Source of the DNA: Vibrionaceae bacterium
Lineage (GTDB): Bacteria; Pseudomonadota; Gammaproteobacteria; Enterobacterales; Vibrionaceae
Direction: 5' to 3'
Length of the DNA: 64,000 bases
Assembly: GCA_018222805.1 (NCBI GenBank)
Contig: JAAEZQ010000001.1
Span: forward strand, 124,001-188,000
The notes under the pieces were generated by a model that made no database searches, was not told the DNA's origin, and saw nothing but the letters and a program-made list of their open reading frames with translations. Shown piece after piece: positions 21,866 to 32,523 of this stretch (position 1 is its first letter; each line of letters opens with the position of its first letter). A program made the translations under genes and the position numbers.

Positions 21866-23035
21866 ATGAAATCTACCTACTCTTCCCTAAACTTTGTTTA
21901 TGACGAAAATACCGATTTGCTTCGCGAGCAAATCAATAGTTTTGCTGCAAGAGAAATTGCGCCTTTAGCGCAATCTATCGACCAATCTAACGACTTTCCA
22001 AACCATCTTTGGTCCAAATTAGGTGAAATGGGTCTTTTAGGTGTGACCACCAGCGAAGAGTTTGGTGGTGCAAACATGGGCTACCTCGCCCACGTGATTG
22101 CTATGGAAGAGATCAGCCGGGCATCTGCCTCGGTTGCTTTAAGCTACGGTGCTCACTCCAACCTTTGTGTTAACCAAATCCACCGCAACGGGACACAAGC
22201 ACAAAAAGACAAATATCTGCCTAAACTCATCTCCGGTGAGCATATTGGAGCCCTTGCCATGAGCGAACCTGGCGCAGGTTCCGATGTGGTATCTATGCAG
22301 CTTAAAGCGGAACGTAAAGGCGATATTTTCCTGCTAAATGGCAACAAAATGTGGATCACTAACGGTCCTGATGCACACACCTATGTTGTCTACGCCAAAA
22401 CAGAGCCAAGCCTCCATTCCAAGGGCATCACGGCCTTTATTGTAGAACGTGGATACCCTGGATTCACTCAAGCGCAAAAGCTCGACAAATTAGGTATGCG
22501 CGGTTCGAACACTTGTGAGTTGGTGTTCCAAAACTGCGAAGTCCCTGCAGAAAACATTCTGGGTGAAGAAAACCAAGGCGTGAAAGTGCTGATGAGCGGT
22601 TTGGACTACGAACGCGTTGTCCTTGCTGGCGGTCCTCTTGGCATCATGCAAGCGTGTATGGATATCGTTGTGCCGTATATCCACGACCGCAAACAGTTTG
22701 GCAAATCCATCGGTGAGTTTCAGCTTGTTCAAGCAAAAGTCGCGGACATGTACACGCAAATGAATGCCGCTAAGGCCTATGTTTACGCCGTTGCAGCTGC
22801 TTGTGATCGCGGTGAAACCACACGTAAAGATTCTGCTGGTGCGATTCTCTACAGCGCAGAGCTGGCAACCAAAATGGCTTTGGATGCGATACAGCTACTT
22901 GGCGGAAACGGCTACATAAATGAGTTTGATACCGGCCGCCTGCTTCGTGATGCCAAGCTGTATGAAATCGGTGCGGGCACTTCTGAAATTCGACGCATGC
23001 TTATTGGTCGCGAATTGTTTAACGAAAGCGCCTAG
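21866..23035 (+). CDS. liuA: Isovaleryl-CoA dehydrogenase
   Basis: '[49 protein letters not shown]', '[40 protein letters not shown]'. Confidence 0.96.
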   Translation: MKSTYSSLNFVYDENTDLLREQINSFAAREIAPLAQSIDQSNDFPNHLWSKLGEMGLLGVTTSEEFGGANMGYLAHVIAMEEISRASASVALSYGAHSNLCVNQIHRNGTQAQKDKYLPKLISGEHIGALAMSEPGAGSDVVSMQLKAERKGDIFLLNGNKMWITNGPDAHTYVVYAKTEPSLHSKGITAFIVERGYPGFTQAQKLDKLGMRGSNTCELVFQNCEVPAENILGEENQGVKVLMSGLDYERVVLAGGPLGIMQACMDIVVPYIHDRKQFGKSIGEFQLVQAKVADMYTQMNAAKAYVYAVAAACDRGETTRKDSAGAILYSAELATKMALDAIQLLGGNGYINEFDTGRLLRDAKLYEIGAGTSEIRRMLIGRELFNESA

Positions 23036-23139
23036 TCATCATTCAATCTCAGGCGTACTGACTCAACACATTTCATTAATCAACCTAAATTGGTGACAGG
23101 CAATCTACGTCTGTCACTCCGAATGGAGATCGGCTATTT

Positions 23140-24747
23140 ATGGCTTGTTTGACGACCAATATTAATACCCATTCAGAGCAGTATCAGGAAAACTACCGCT
23201 CTATGGCGTCACTTGTGGATCAACTTTATACCGTGACCGCGCAAATAGAGGACGGTGGCGGCGAAAAAGCGCGAGAACATCAGCAGAAGAAAGGCAAGCT
23301 CCCTGCTCGAGAGCGCATTCTGGCCCTACTCGATCCAGGTTCGTCCTTTTTAGAAATCGGTCAGTTTGCTGGCTGGGATGTGTACCCTGATTACGTTCCA
23401 TGTGCAGGAGTGGTTGCGGGTGTGGGTGTGATAGATGGCACAGAATGTATGATCGTAGCCAACGATGTGACAGTAAAAGGCGGCAGTTACTACCCGCTTA
23501 CGGTTAAAAAGCACTTAAGAGCACAGGAGATTGCAGAAAAATGCCAACTGCCGTGTGTTTATCTGGTCGACTCTGGTGGCGCTAACCTACCCCGCCAGGA
23601 TGAAGTATTCCCAGACAAAGACCACTTCGGTCGTATTTTCTACAATCAAGCCCGTATGTCGGCCAAAGGCATCCCACAAATTGCTGTGGTCATGGGGCTG
23701 TGTACCGCTGGCGGCGCTTATGTTCCCGCCATGTGCGACGTATCCATCATCGTAAAAGAGCAAGGTACTATCTTCTTAGCGGGTCCACCTCTTGTAAAAG
23801 CGGCAACAGGCGAAGAAGTGAGTGCTGAAGATCTTGGTGGTGCCGATGTTCACTGCCGTACGTCTGGCGTAGCCGACTATTACGCAGAAAACGACCACCA
23901 TGCATTAGAGCTAGCAAGACAGGCTGTTTCACAAATCAACCACTTAAAGCCGATTCAACTTAAGCAAAAAGCACCACAAGAGCCACGTTTCTCCGCTCAG
24001 GAGCTTTACGGCATCGTCGGTACCGATCTTAAAAAACCGTTTGATGTAAAAGAAGTCATTGCACGAATTGTTGATGATTCACAATTTGATGAATTTAAAG
24101 CCTTGTTCGGTGAAACCTTAGTCTGTGGCTTTGCTCATATCCACGGGATGCCCATTGGTATCGTTGCCAATAACGGCATTCTATTTTCCGAGTCAGCACA
24201 AAAAGGCGCCCATTTTATTGAGCTGTGTGCCCAACGCAAAATTCCACTTCTCTTTTTGCAGAACATTACAGGCTTTATGGTCGGTCAAAAATACGAAGCA
24301 GAAGGCATCGCCAAGCATGGCGCAAAAATGGTGACCGCTGTTGCGTGTGCAGACGTACCTAAATTTACCGTTGTTATTGGTGGCTCGTATGGTGCAGGTA
24401 ACTACGGCATGTGCGGCCGAGCCTATGACCCAACCATGATGTGGATGTGGCCAAATGCGCGTATTTCCGTCATGGGTGGCGAGCAAGCGGCTGGCGTAAT
24501 GGCGCAAGTGACCCGCGATATTAAAACTCGCAAAGGTGAAAGTTGGAGTACAGAGGAAGAAGAAGCTTTCAAGCGTCCAATTGCTGAGCAATATCAGACG
24601 CAAAGCCATGCTTATTACGCCAGTGCTCGTCTGTGGGACGACGGTATTATTGATCCTGCTAAGACCCGAGATGTTGTCGGTATTGCTTTATCTGCTGCAC
24701 TTAATGCACCAATACCAGACAGCAAGTTTGGCATCTTCCGTATGTAG
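23140..24747 (+). CDS. liuB: Methylcrotonyl-CoA carboxylase beta (carboxyltransferase) subunit
   Basis: '[22 protein letters not shown]', '[40 protein letters not shown]'. Confidence 0.96.
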   Translation: MACLTTNINTHSEQYQENYRSMASLVDQLYTVTAQIEDGGGEKAREHQQKKGKLPARERILALLDPGSSFLEIGQFAGWDVYPDYVPCAGVVAGVGVIDGTECMIVANDVTVKGGSYYPLTVKKHLRAQEIAEKCQLPCVYLVDSGGANLPRQDEVFPDKDHFGRIFYNQARMSAKGIPQIAVVMGLCTAGGAYVPAMCDVSIIVKEQGTIFLAGPPLVKAATGEEVSAEDLGGADVHCRTSGVADYYAENDHHALELARQAVSQINHLKPIQLKQKAPQEPRFSAQELYGIVGTDLKKPFDVKEVIARIVDDSQFDEFKALFGETLVCGFAHIHGMPIGIVANNGILFSESAQKGAHFIELCAQRKIPLLFLQNITGFMVGQKYEAEGIAKHGAKMVTAVACADVPKFTVVIGGSYGAGNYGMCGRAYDPTMMWMWPNARISVMGGEQAAGVMAQVTRDIKTRKGESWSTEEEEAFKRPIAEQYQTQSHAYYASARLWDDGIIDPAKTRDVVGIALSAALNAPIPDSKFGIFRM

Positions 24748-24854
24748 TCGGATGCAAGGCAAACCTTAACTCCTCGCTATCCATCAATGACTAGTAAAGT
24801 GCTGTTTAGCGAGTATTGGAATATCAGACAGAAATGTCAGACAAAGGAAGTCAC

Positions 24855-25637
24855 ATGACCGGACTACTGCTTGAAAAAGACAGCAATGGCGTTGCCTGGT
24901 TGAGCCTAAATCGACCAGAAAAACACAATGCATTTAATGATGAGTTAATCGCCTCACTGATTGAAACTCTTGAACAACTCGAAAAGGATGATTCTCTCCG
25001 TGCTCTTGTGTTAACTGCACAGGGAAAACACTTTTCTGCGGGTGCAGATCTTGGCTGGATGCAGTCAATGGCAACCAAAACCGAAAGTGAAAATCTGCAA
25101 GATGCACAGCAACTAGCAAAACTTTTGCATACGTTGGATACCTTTAGCAAACCAACCATTGCTATGGTGCATGGCGCAGCATTTGGTGGCGCACTAGGGC
25201 TTATCTGCTGCTGCGATATTGCCATCGGCACACCTGAAAGTCGCTTCTGTTTGAGTGAAGTGAAACTCGGCTTACTGCCTGCCACAATTGGCCCCTACGT
25301 AATCCGAGCGATTGGCCAACGCCAAAGCCGACGCTATTTTTTAACCGCGGAACTGATTGAATCAGAGACCGCGCTGTCGATGAACATTCTTCATCAAATC
25401 GATCCCCAGCCAAAAGAGGCGGTCAATCGTATTGTTGATCACCTGCTTAATAATGGACCGCTGGCTATGCAGGCAGCAAAAGCACTTTGTTTACGTTGTG
25501 ACAACCAACCTATCGATCGCTCATTAATTGAATACACCAGCCAAGCGATTGCCGCCGCTCGTGTGTCCAGTGAAGGACAAGAAGGGCTGACTGCTTTTTT
25601 CGAAAAGCGTGCCGCTAACTGGAGGAATCATGTTTAA
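24855..25637 (+). CDS. liuC: Methylglutaconyl-CoA hydratase
   Basis: Crotonase fold 'LSLNRPEKHNAFND', 'FSAGADLGWM', 'GGALGLICCCDIAIG'. Start trimmed from tracked 24816. Confidence 0.93.
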   Translation: MTGLLLEKDSNGVAWLSLNRPEKHNAFNDELIASLIETLEQLEKDDSLRALVLTAQGKHFSAGADLGWMQSMATKTESENLQDAQQLAKLLHTLDTFSKPTIAMVHGAAFGGALGLICCCDIAIGTPESRFCLSEVKLGLLPATIGPYVIRAIGQRQSRRYFLTAELIESETALSMNILHQIDPQPKEAVNRIVDHLLNNGPLAMQAAKALCLRCDNQPIDRSLIEYTSQAIAAARVSSEGQEGLTAFFEKRAANWRNHV

Positions 25638-27690
25638 AAGAATACTGATTGCAAATCGTGGTGAGATTGCGTGCCGAATCATGAAAACCGCAAAAAGCAT
25701 GGCTATCGAGACGGTTGCCATCTATTCCGAAGCGGATCGCAGCAGCTTACATGTTAAACAGGCTGACTTTGCCGAATTTATCGGCCCAGCTCCGGCCAGT
25801 GAATCTTATCTGGATATTGATGCCGTCATCAGTGCTGCTAAGAAATGGCAAGCCGATGCGATCCATCCAGGCTATGGCTTTCTTTCCGAGAACCCGAAAC
25901 TGGCTAAAGCGTGCAGTGAAAATGGCATTGTGTTTATTGGCCCTTCCACCAACGCGATTGAGGCAATGGGTTCTAAATCTCAAGCCAAAGCAATCATGTC
26001 TGATGCGAACGTGCCGCTGGTTCCGGGCTACCACGGTACGGACAACAGCGTAGAGCATTTACTGGCAGAAGCGGAAAAAATCGGTTACCCCGTGATGCTC
26101 AAAGCGACCCAAGGTGGTGGCGGTAAAGGCATGCGAGTAGTCAACAGTGCAGCCGAGATGCCGTTAGCCATTGATGGTGCGCAGCGTGAAGCTCTTTCAA
26201 GCTTTGGCGATAAACAGCTTCTGATCGAAAAATGCATTTTGCAACCACGCCACGTGGAAGTGCAGGTATTCGCAGATCAACATGGTAACTGCGTCTATCT
26301 TTCTGATCGTGACTGCTCTATTCAGCGCCGTCACCAAAAAGTCGTCGAAGAAGCACCCGCGCCGGGGCTGAGTGATGAACTACGTCAACAAATGGGTGAA
26401 GCCGCCGTTCAGGCCGCTCAAGCGATTGACTACGTTGGTGCAGGAACGGTTGAGTTTTTACTGGATAGCCGCGGTCAGTTCTATTTCATGGAGATGAATA
26501 CTCGCCTGCAAGTTGAGCACCCAGTCACTGAGTTGATAACCGGCGTTGATTTGGTTGAATGGCAATTCAAAGTTGCGGCTGGCGAACGTTTACCTATCTC
26601 GCAATCGGAAATCACGCATAACGGTCACTCAATCGAGCTGAGAATTTACGCAGAAGACGCAGACAATGACTTTATGCCATCAACTGGACTCATTGATTAT
26701 TTGCAAGAGCCCATGTCAGACAGCAACGTCCGCTTAGCGTGTGTGCGCGTTGATAGTGGTGTTACACAAGGCGATACCATCAGCGAGTACTACGATCCGA
26801 TGATCAGTAAACTGATCGTCTGGGGTCAAACGCGCGATATTGCACTAAAACAGCTTAAACAGGCTTTAACGCAGTATCACGTGCGTGGTGTCACAACTAA
26901 CATTGGTTATTTACACAGCATTATTTCGCAGCCTGCCTTTGCTGATATTGAGCTTGATACTGGATTCCTCGTCAAGCATCAACAAGCCATTAACGAGCAG
27001 CAAAACGTGTCTGATTCGATCTGGCTAACATTGGCCGCCATTGCGCGCTGGAACAATCTCACCTCGACGTCTGGTGATTCAGCATTACCATCGCCTACCA
27101 AGCAAGGTTTTAGGCTGTCGGTTGAAAACGTTTATCGATTTAACTTCACGGATGCAACGGCTAACCATCAAGTACGCATGCACCACTCAGGTCAGGGATC
27201 TGGTTCCCAGCATCCTGACTACTTCACGATCCAATGTGGTGATCAAGTTCATCAGGTCAGTCTGCTTGAAAAAGGTAACCTGTTCATCGTTGATATCGAC
27301 GACGTACGTTACACCTTTAATGCACTCAACGATGAGCAAAAAAACACGCTGTTTTATCTTGGTCAGCAACGCACATTCGAACACCAACCAAGCTTTGAAT
27401 CGCCAAAAGGCAAAGAGGATGAGCTAAGCCCAACCGCGCCACTTAACGGTGTAATCTCTGCGGTCATGGTGAATAAAGGCGACGAAGTGGCGGCTGGCGA
27501 TCCACTATTAGTTCTAGAAGCGATGAAAATGGAATACACCATCACTGCTCCTGTTGCAGCCACCGTTGATGAAATTTTTTATCAGCTCGGAAACCAAGTA
27601 CAACATGGTTCGATATTGCTGCATTTGGTTTCGTCGCCAGAGAATGTCTGTGTCGATAAGGAGCGCGAGTATGCTACCAGCGAAGGTTAA
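25630..27690 (+). CDS. liuD: Methylcrotonyl-CoA carboxylase alpha (biotin-containing) subunit
   Basis: 'MFKRILIANRGEIACRIMKTA', 'IHPGYGFLSENP', biotinyl motif 'VLEAMKMEYTI'. Start trimmed from 25609; overlaps liuC end. Confidence 0.96.
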   Translation: MFKRILIANRGEIACRIMKTAKSMAIETVAIYSEADRSSLHVKQADFAEFIGPAPASESYLDIDAVISAAKKWQADAIHPGYGFLSENPKLAKACSENGIVFIGPSTNAIEAMGSKSQAKAIMSDANVPLVPGYHGTDNSVEHLLAEAEKIGYPVMLKATQGGGGKGMRVVNSAAEMPLAIDGAQREALSSFGDKQLLIEKCILQPRHVEVQVFADQHGNCVYLSDRDCSIQRRHQKVVEEAPAPGLSDELRQQMGEAAVQAAQAIDYVGAGTVEFLLDSRGQFYFMEMNTRLQVEHPVTELITGVDLVEWQFKVAAGERLPISQSEITHNGHSIELRIYAEDADNDFMPSTGLIDYLQEPMSDSNVRLACVRVDSGVTQGDTISEYYDPMISKLIVWGQTRDIALKQLKQALTQYHVRGVTTNIGYLHSIISQPAFADIELDTGFLVKHQQAINEQQNVSDSIWLTLAAIARWNNLTSTSGDSALPSPTKQGFRLSVENVYRFNFTDATANHQVRMHHSGQGSGSQHPDYFTIQCGDQVHQVSLLEKGNLFIVDIDDVRYTFNALNDEQKNTLFYLGQQRTFEHQPSFESPKGKEDELSPTAPLNGVISAVMVNKGDEVAAGDPLLVLEAMKMEYTITAPVAATVDEIFYQLGNQVQHGSILLHLVSSPENVCVDKEREYATSEG

Positions 27691-28573
27691 TATCGTCGAA
27701 GTTGGCGCTCGCGACGGCCTGCAAAATGAAACGGCAGTGACGTTGGTTGATAAAGTCCGCTTGATCGATCAATTGAGCCTCAGCGGGTTAAAACACATCG
27801 AAGCAGGTTCTTTCGTCTCGCCGAAATGGGTACCACAAATGGCCGATTCTGAGCAGGTATTCGCGGGGATAACTCAGCAACCAGGCGTGATTTACAGTGC
27901 CCTCACACCAAACTTAGCAGGAGTGGAACGAGCACTGGAAAGTGGCGTAAAGCAAATTGCGGTATTTGGCTCCGCTTCTGAAGCGTTCAGCCAGAAGAAC
28001 ATCAACTGCAGTATTGCCGAAAGCCTCTCTCGCTTTGAACCCGTTATCGAGCTCGCAAAGCAACACAACATACCTGTGCGCGGATATTTGTCTTGCACCA
28101 TGGTTTGCCCCTACGAGGGAGAAATCAAGCCAGAGCAAACCACCGCGGTAGCGAATACGCTGTTTGATATGGGATGTTATGAAATTTCACTCGGTGATAC
28201 AGTCGGTAAAGCAACCCCGAATCGCGTTATTGCAATGCTTGATTCGCTGTTAACGCAGTTACCAAATGATGCGCTCGCAGTACATTTTCATGACACTTAC
28301 GGGCAGGCATTGGCCAACATCTACCAAGCCTTATTAATGGGAATCAACACCATCGATAGCGCCGTTGCAGGTCTAGGAGGCTGCCCTTACGCAAAAGGAG
28401 CGAGTGGCAATGTCGCAACAGAGGACGTGCTTTATCTGTGTGATCAACTTGGTATTGAAACGGGCGTCGATCTCAACGCTGTCAATGAAGCGGGTTGGCA
28501 AATTTGCCGCGCATTAGGTAAACCACCAGCCTCAAAAGTGGCACTTGCACTTGGCGATCCTAGAAGCCTTTAA
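27671..28573 (+). CDS. liuE: Hydroxymethylglutaryl-CoA lyase
   Basis: 'VNIVEVGARDGLQNE', 'AGSFVSPKWVPQMAD', 'GLGGCPYAKGASGNVATEDVLY'. Start trimmed from 27554; overlaps liuD stop. Confidence 0.95.
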   Translation: MLPAKVNIVEVGARDGLQNETAVTLVDKVRLIDQLSLSGLKHIEAGSFVSPKWVPQMADSEQVFAGITQQPGVIYSALTPNLAGVERALESGVKQIAVFGSASEAFSQKNINCSIAESLSRFEPVIELAKQHNIPVRGYLSCTMVCPYEGEIKPEQTTAVANTLFDMGCYEISLGDTVGKATPNRVIAMLDSLLTQLPNDALAVHFHDTYGQALANIYQALLMGINTIDSAVAGLGGCPYAKGASGNVATEDVLYLCDQLGIETGVDLNAVNEAGWQICRALGKPPASKVALALGDPRSL

Positions 28574-28589
28574 CCGAGATGCCTTAAAG

Positions 28590-28658
28590 TGACTATGCAG
28601 TAACTCAGAGTAATCTGGCGCTGGAAACCAGCCAACCTGAGTTACTGCATCATAGTCA
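28590..28658. repeat. Nested inverted repeat downstream of liuE
   Basis: TGACTATG-CAGTAACTCAG ... CTGAGTTACTGCATCATAGTCA with an inner GCTGG-AAA-CCAGC hairpin. No T-tract. Confidence 0.65.
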
Positions 28659-29093
28659 GTCTAATCATAAATCTACCAATCACCCGACCCAACAACTCCA
28701 AAGCTGCTGGCATTAAATCCCCGGAGTATTAGTTGCTCCAGCATTTAGAGCAAGACCAATCTCTCTATCGTGATCTTAAAGATCAGTACTTACGTGCTTT
28801 GATTGGGCATTTTTAACACTAAGAACAAGAAAGATTGTTGAGCCACACCCACCTCACTATGCCACACCATGAATATTTTTCATGTGCCACATTAAGCAAA
28901 AGCGTTTTAATTAACGTCGCACCAAGGGTATAAAAAACACTCTATCTATAAATCATAATAATATTGAATTTGAATCTCTACTCGATTTTTTGTCACTAAC
29001 AACAGAAATAACGTCAGAAAAATAAATTTAGAAAGTACAGAGATAGCTAGGAATAAGTTCAGGTTTACCTTAGGTATAGGATGTCAGCTCAAA

Positions 29094-30077
29094 ATGAATA
29101 AAGAATTTACATTTACGATTAATAGCATTTGCTTTGATGAAAATTATCAGCCTTCTGATAACACACGTATCACAACAAACTTTGCCAACTTGGCAAGAGG
29201 TGAGAGTCGCCAAGAGAACTTACGCAACACCTTAAAGATGATTAACAATCGATTTAACGCCTTAGCGAGCTGGGATAATCCCGCTGGCGATCGTTATTCA
29301 GTCGAACTGGAAATTATTTCTGTTGATATAGATATAGATATAGAAGGCAGTGGTCAAACCTTCCCTTCAATTGAAATATTGAAAACGAATTTTGTTGATC
29401 ATAAAACTAACGAACGCATTGAAGGCATTGTAGGCAATAACTTTTCTTCTTATGTACGAGATTATGATTTTAGCGTATTACTTTTGGATCATAATAAGAA
29501 ACAAGCTCAGTTTAGTATTCCAGATAACTTTGGTGATCTGCATGGTAAGATCTTCAAGTACTTTGTGAATTCAGAAGTTTATAAAAACAATTTTAAGAAG
29601 TTACCTGTTATCTGCTTGAGTGTTTCGGACAACAAAGTCTATCAGCGCACAGAGAATCTACATCCTGTTCTAGGTTTTGAGTACCAGCCAAATGAATCTT
29701 CTTTGACTGAGCAATACTTCAAAAAAATGGGATTGCAGGTTCGCTACTTCATGCCGCCAAACAGTGTCGCACCTTTAGCTTTCTATTTTTTTGGTGATTT
29801 ACTCAATGATTACACCAATCTTGAGCTTATTAGTACGATTAGCACGATGGAAACCTTCCAGAAAATATATCGTCCTGAGATTTATAATGCTAACTCGACG
29901 GCAGGAAAACGCTATCAACCAAATTTAAAAAACCTCGATCACTCATTGACTCAAATTGTTTATGACCGAGAAGAGCGCAGCCAGTTAGCTATTGAACAAG
30001 GAAAGTTTACTGAAGAAAACTTCATCAAACCATATAAAACGATTCTTGAGAATTGGTCTGCTAATTACGCTTTATAA
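29094..30077 (+). CDS. mesX: DUF1852 family protein, MesX-like partner of the methionine synthase
   Basis: 'FTFTINSICFDENYQPSDNTRITTNFANLARGESRQENLRNTLKMINNRFNALASWDNPAGDRYSVE...' recognised as DUF1852; immediately followed by a MetE-core gene. Confidence 0.82.
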   Translation: MNKEFTFTINSICFDENYQPSDNTRITTNFANLARGESRQENLRNTLKMINNRFNALASWDNPAGDRYSVELEIISVDIDIDIEGSGQTFPSIEILKTNFVDHKTNERIEGIVGNNFSSYVRDYDFSVLLLDHNKKQAQFSIPDNFGDLHGKIFKYFVNSEVYKNNFKKLPVICLSVSDNKVYQRTENLHPVLGFEYQPNESSLTEQYFKKMGLQVRYFMPPNSVAPLAFYFFGDLLNDYTNLELISTISTMETFQKIYRPEIYNANSTAGKRYQPNLKNLDHSLTQIVYDREERSQLAIEQGKFTEENFIKPYKTILENWSANYAL

Positions 30078-30105
30078 TCAACCAAAATAGATAACAGCCT
30101 TTATT

Positions 30106-31134
30106 ATGAAAAAATTATTACCTACTTCAACGTCAGGCAGTTTACCTAAACCTTCTTGGCTTGCTCAACCTGAAACGCTTTGGTCACCTTGGAAATTGCA
30201 AGGTGATGAACTCACTGCGGGCAAACAGGATGCGCTACGTATTTCATTGCAAGAACAACAATTCTCAAATATTGACATTGTTAGCGATGGTGAACAAACG
30301 CGACAACATTTTGTGACGACGTTTATTGAGCATCTAAGCGGCGTTGATTTTAAGAATCGCAAAACGGTGAAAATTCGTGATCGCTATGACGCAAGCGTTC
30401 CAACCGTAGTAGGCCCTGTTTCTCGCCAAAAACCAGTTTTTGTAGAAGATGCTAAGTTCTTGCGTCAACAGACCGACAAACCTATCAAATGGGCACTGCC
30501 TGGTCCCATGACTATGATAGATACGTTGTACGATGATCATTATAAAAGTCGTGAAAAACTGGCTTGGGAATTTGCCAAAATACTCAACCAAGAAGCCAAA
30601 GAGCTTGAAGCTGCGGGTGTGGACATCATCCAATTTGATGAGCCTGCGTTTAATGTGTTCTTTGACGAGGTCAACGACTGGGGCATCGCAGCATTAGAAA
30701 GAGCTATTGAAGGCCTGAAATGTGAAACGGTTGTGCACATTTGCTACGGTTATGGCATCAAAGCCAATACCGACTGGAAAAAAACGTTGGGTTCTGAGTG
30801 GCGACAATACGAAGAAGTCTTTCCAAAGCTGCAAAAATCTAATATCGATATCATCTCATTAGAATGTCACAACTCTCGAGTTCCTATCGAGTTACTCGGA
30901 CTTCTTCGCGGTAAAAAAGTGATGGTGGGGGCAATTGATGTCGCGACCGATACGATTGAGACACCAGAGGAAGTCGCCAATACGCTGCGCAAAGCACTTG
31001 AGTTTGTGGATGCCGATAAACTCTACCCTTGTACCAACTGTGGTATGGCGCCGTTGTCTCGACAAGTAGCAAGAGGCAAGCTAAATGCCTTAAGTGCCGG
31101 AGCAGACATTGTTCGAAGAGAACTCTTGGCCTAA
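30106..31134 (+). CDS. mesD: Folate-independent (core) methionine synthase, MesD-like
   Basis: 342-aa MetE C-terminal-domain-only protein: 'LLPTSTSGSLPKPSWLA', 'FDEPAFNVF', zinc-ligand-like 'HICYG' and 'CTNCGMAPL'; no N-terminal MetE domain. Confidence 0.85.
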   Translation: MKKLLPTSTSGSLPKPSWLAQPETLWSPWKLQGDELTAGKQDALRISLQEQQFSNIDIVSDGEQTRQHFVTTFIEHLSGVDFKNRKTVKIRDRYDASVPTVVGPVSRQKPVFVEDAKFLRQQTDKPIKWALPGPMTMIDTLYDDHYKSREKLAWEFAKILNQEAKELEAAGVDIIQFDEPAFNVFFDEVNDWGIAALERAIEGLKCETVVHICYGYGIKANTDWKKTLGSEWRQYEEVFPKLQKSNIDIISLECHNSRVPIELLGLLRGKKVMVGAIDVATDTIETPEEVANTLRKALEFVDADKLYPCTNCGMAPLSRQVARGKLNALSAGADIVRRELLA

Positions 31135-31153
31135 CACACTTCAAGCTAAAGCG

Positions 31154-31210
31154 AGGGTTACCTTGTTTGAACTGAATGGGTTCTGAACCCATAGTCAAAC
31201 TGGTAACCCT
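31154..31210. terminator. Long three-segment hairpin downstream of mesD
   Basis: AGGGTTACC...GTTTGA...ATGGGTT-ctg-AACCCAT...TCAAAC...GGTAACCCT; a second hairpin (CTTGCCT..GGCAAG) follows at 31234-31262. Terminator role inferred from position. Confidence 0.55.
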
Positions 31211-31314
31211 TTACAAAGCGTGATTGTCCATCTCTTGCCTTTATACCGTAGGTATAGGCAAGCAGGTAGAAATCTGAATAATCTATGATGGTGGCCTAAA
31301 CTAACGGGCTCTTA

Positions 31315-31992
31315 TCAGCGAAAGATCGTTTGATACTCTCCCGTGTTTTTATTGATCACATGCTGCTCTCTCACTTGCTCGGTGCCCTTTTCATTAATGT
31401 CATCGACCCAGTAACCATCATAACTATTAACGCAAGTGATTGATTCACCACTGTTCCACGAGTCATGTACCGACACGTTATCAACCCTCATACCGTGCCC
31501 TTTAAGGATATCGGCGTATTTTGCCCCAAAATCTAAACAAAACTTTATGCGTTTATCTATGACGGCTTGACGTTTAGCCGCTTGTTTTTGTTCTCTTTTC
31601 TCACGCTCTAAATTTTGGCGCCTTTGTTGTTCTAGTACCACTTTCTTGGTCAGGCTATCCAAAATCACAGTCTTGTTGTTACTACTAAACTTTTGGTGTA
31701 GATAAATCTCTGAGCTCTCATCATAGGCAATGGCATAACCAGTATCAGTAACACCGGCAACGCTACAGGTCAGAACACCATCTTGAAAATCTTCAGCAAC
31801 AACTGGCAATTGGTTTAAGACGAGCGATGACACTGACATTGATGGTTGGAACTCTTTATCTTGATTGACGACTAACCTACCGAGCTCTTCACACTTTTCT
31901 ACGTGCACATCCGATAAAACAGGATTACTGGTAGATGTCGTAACACACCCTGCTAGGCTAATTAACACAGCCAAGGAGATAATTTTTTTCAT
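31315..31992 (-). CDS. Hypothetical lipoprotein
   Basis: Start trimmed to MKKIISLAVLISLAGCVTT (lipobox LAGC); no recognised domain. Confidence 0.75.
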   Translation of the reverse strand: MKKIISLAVLISLAGCVTTSTSNPVLSDVHVEKCEELGRLVVNQDKEFQPSMSVSSLVLNQLPVVAEDFQDGVLTCSVAGVTDTGYAIAYDESSEIYLHQKFSSNNKTVILDSLTKKVVLEQQRRQNLEREKREQKQAAKRQAVIDKRIKFCLDFGAKYADILKGHGMRVDNVSVHDSWNSGESITCVNSYDGYWVDDINEKGTEQVREQHVINKNTGEYQTIFR

Positions 31993-32108
31993 ATACAGTC
32001 TTTTACTCAGCGCTACTCGCACAAATATTGAAGCTCGAAGGTATTACATCAGTCTTTACCGAAGATGTATAGTTTGCTTTCCCGTTTCGCACACGGTATT
32101 CATTCAAG

Positions 32109-32300
32109 TCAGATAAGCAATCGATTATCAGTGACGGAGAATAGGTATGCATCCGGGTGTGTAATATTACCTTCTTTGTCCGATGCAATTTTACCTTCTT
32201 TGATAATCGTCGCTGTCATCTTATCAACATAGTGACAACTTAGGGAGTATTGAACGCCATTTTTTAACTCAAACAACCATTTAACACATAAAATGGCCAA
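32109..32300 (-). CDS. Possible 63-aa protein of unknown function
   Basis: ORF-track only; plausible composition but no recognised domain. Confidence 0.3.
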   Translation of the reverse strand: MAILCVKWLFELKNGVQYSLSCHYVDKMTATIIKEGKIASDKEGNITHPDAYLFSVTDNRLLI

Positions 32301-32465
32301 TTACGCTATTCAATGAAACGAAAGGCGTTTCCGATACTACTACAATAGTCGCAAGCCCTACTCATCATTTGATCATTAAGTGCAAGAAAATGGTTACGAG
32401 AAATGACATACATTACAGCAGGAAAAGCCGAGTTGCAGGATGGTTAATTCGGTATCGTCATAATG

Positions 32466-32494
32466 GCAAAAAGCCATGGTGATACACCATGGCT
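32466..32494 (-). terminator. Rho-independent terminator of the dgcNA operon (minus-strand sense)
   Basis: AGCCATGGTG-ATA-CACCATGGCT stem; on the minus strand followed by TTTTTGCC, 30 bp beyond the dgcA stop. Confidence 0.85.
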
Positions 32495-32523
32495 CTGATT
32501 TAGATTGGATTTAGGCGACAATA

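Noticed and set aside
24193-24609. 138-aa minus-strand ORF inside liuB
   Set aside because: Antisense to a highly conserved carboxyltransferase region; spurious.
29325-29345. Hexamer repeat (GATATA x3) inside mesX as a phase-variation tract
   Set aside because: A 6-bp unit keeps the frame and only three copies exist; phase switching is unlikely.
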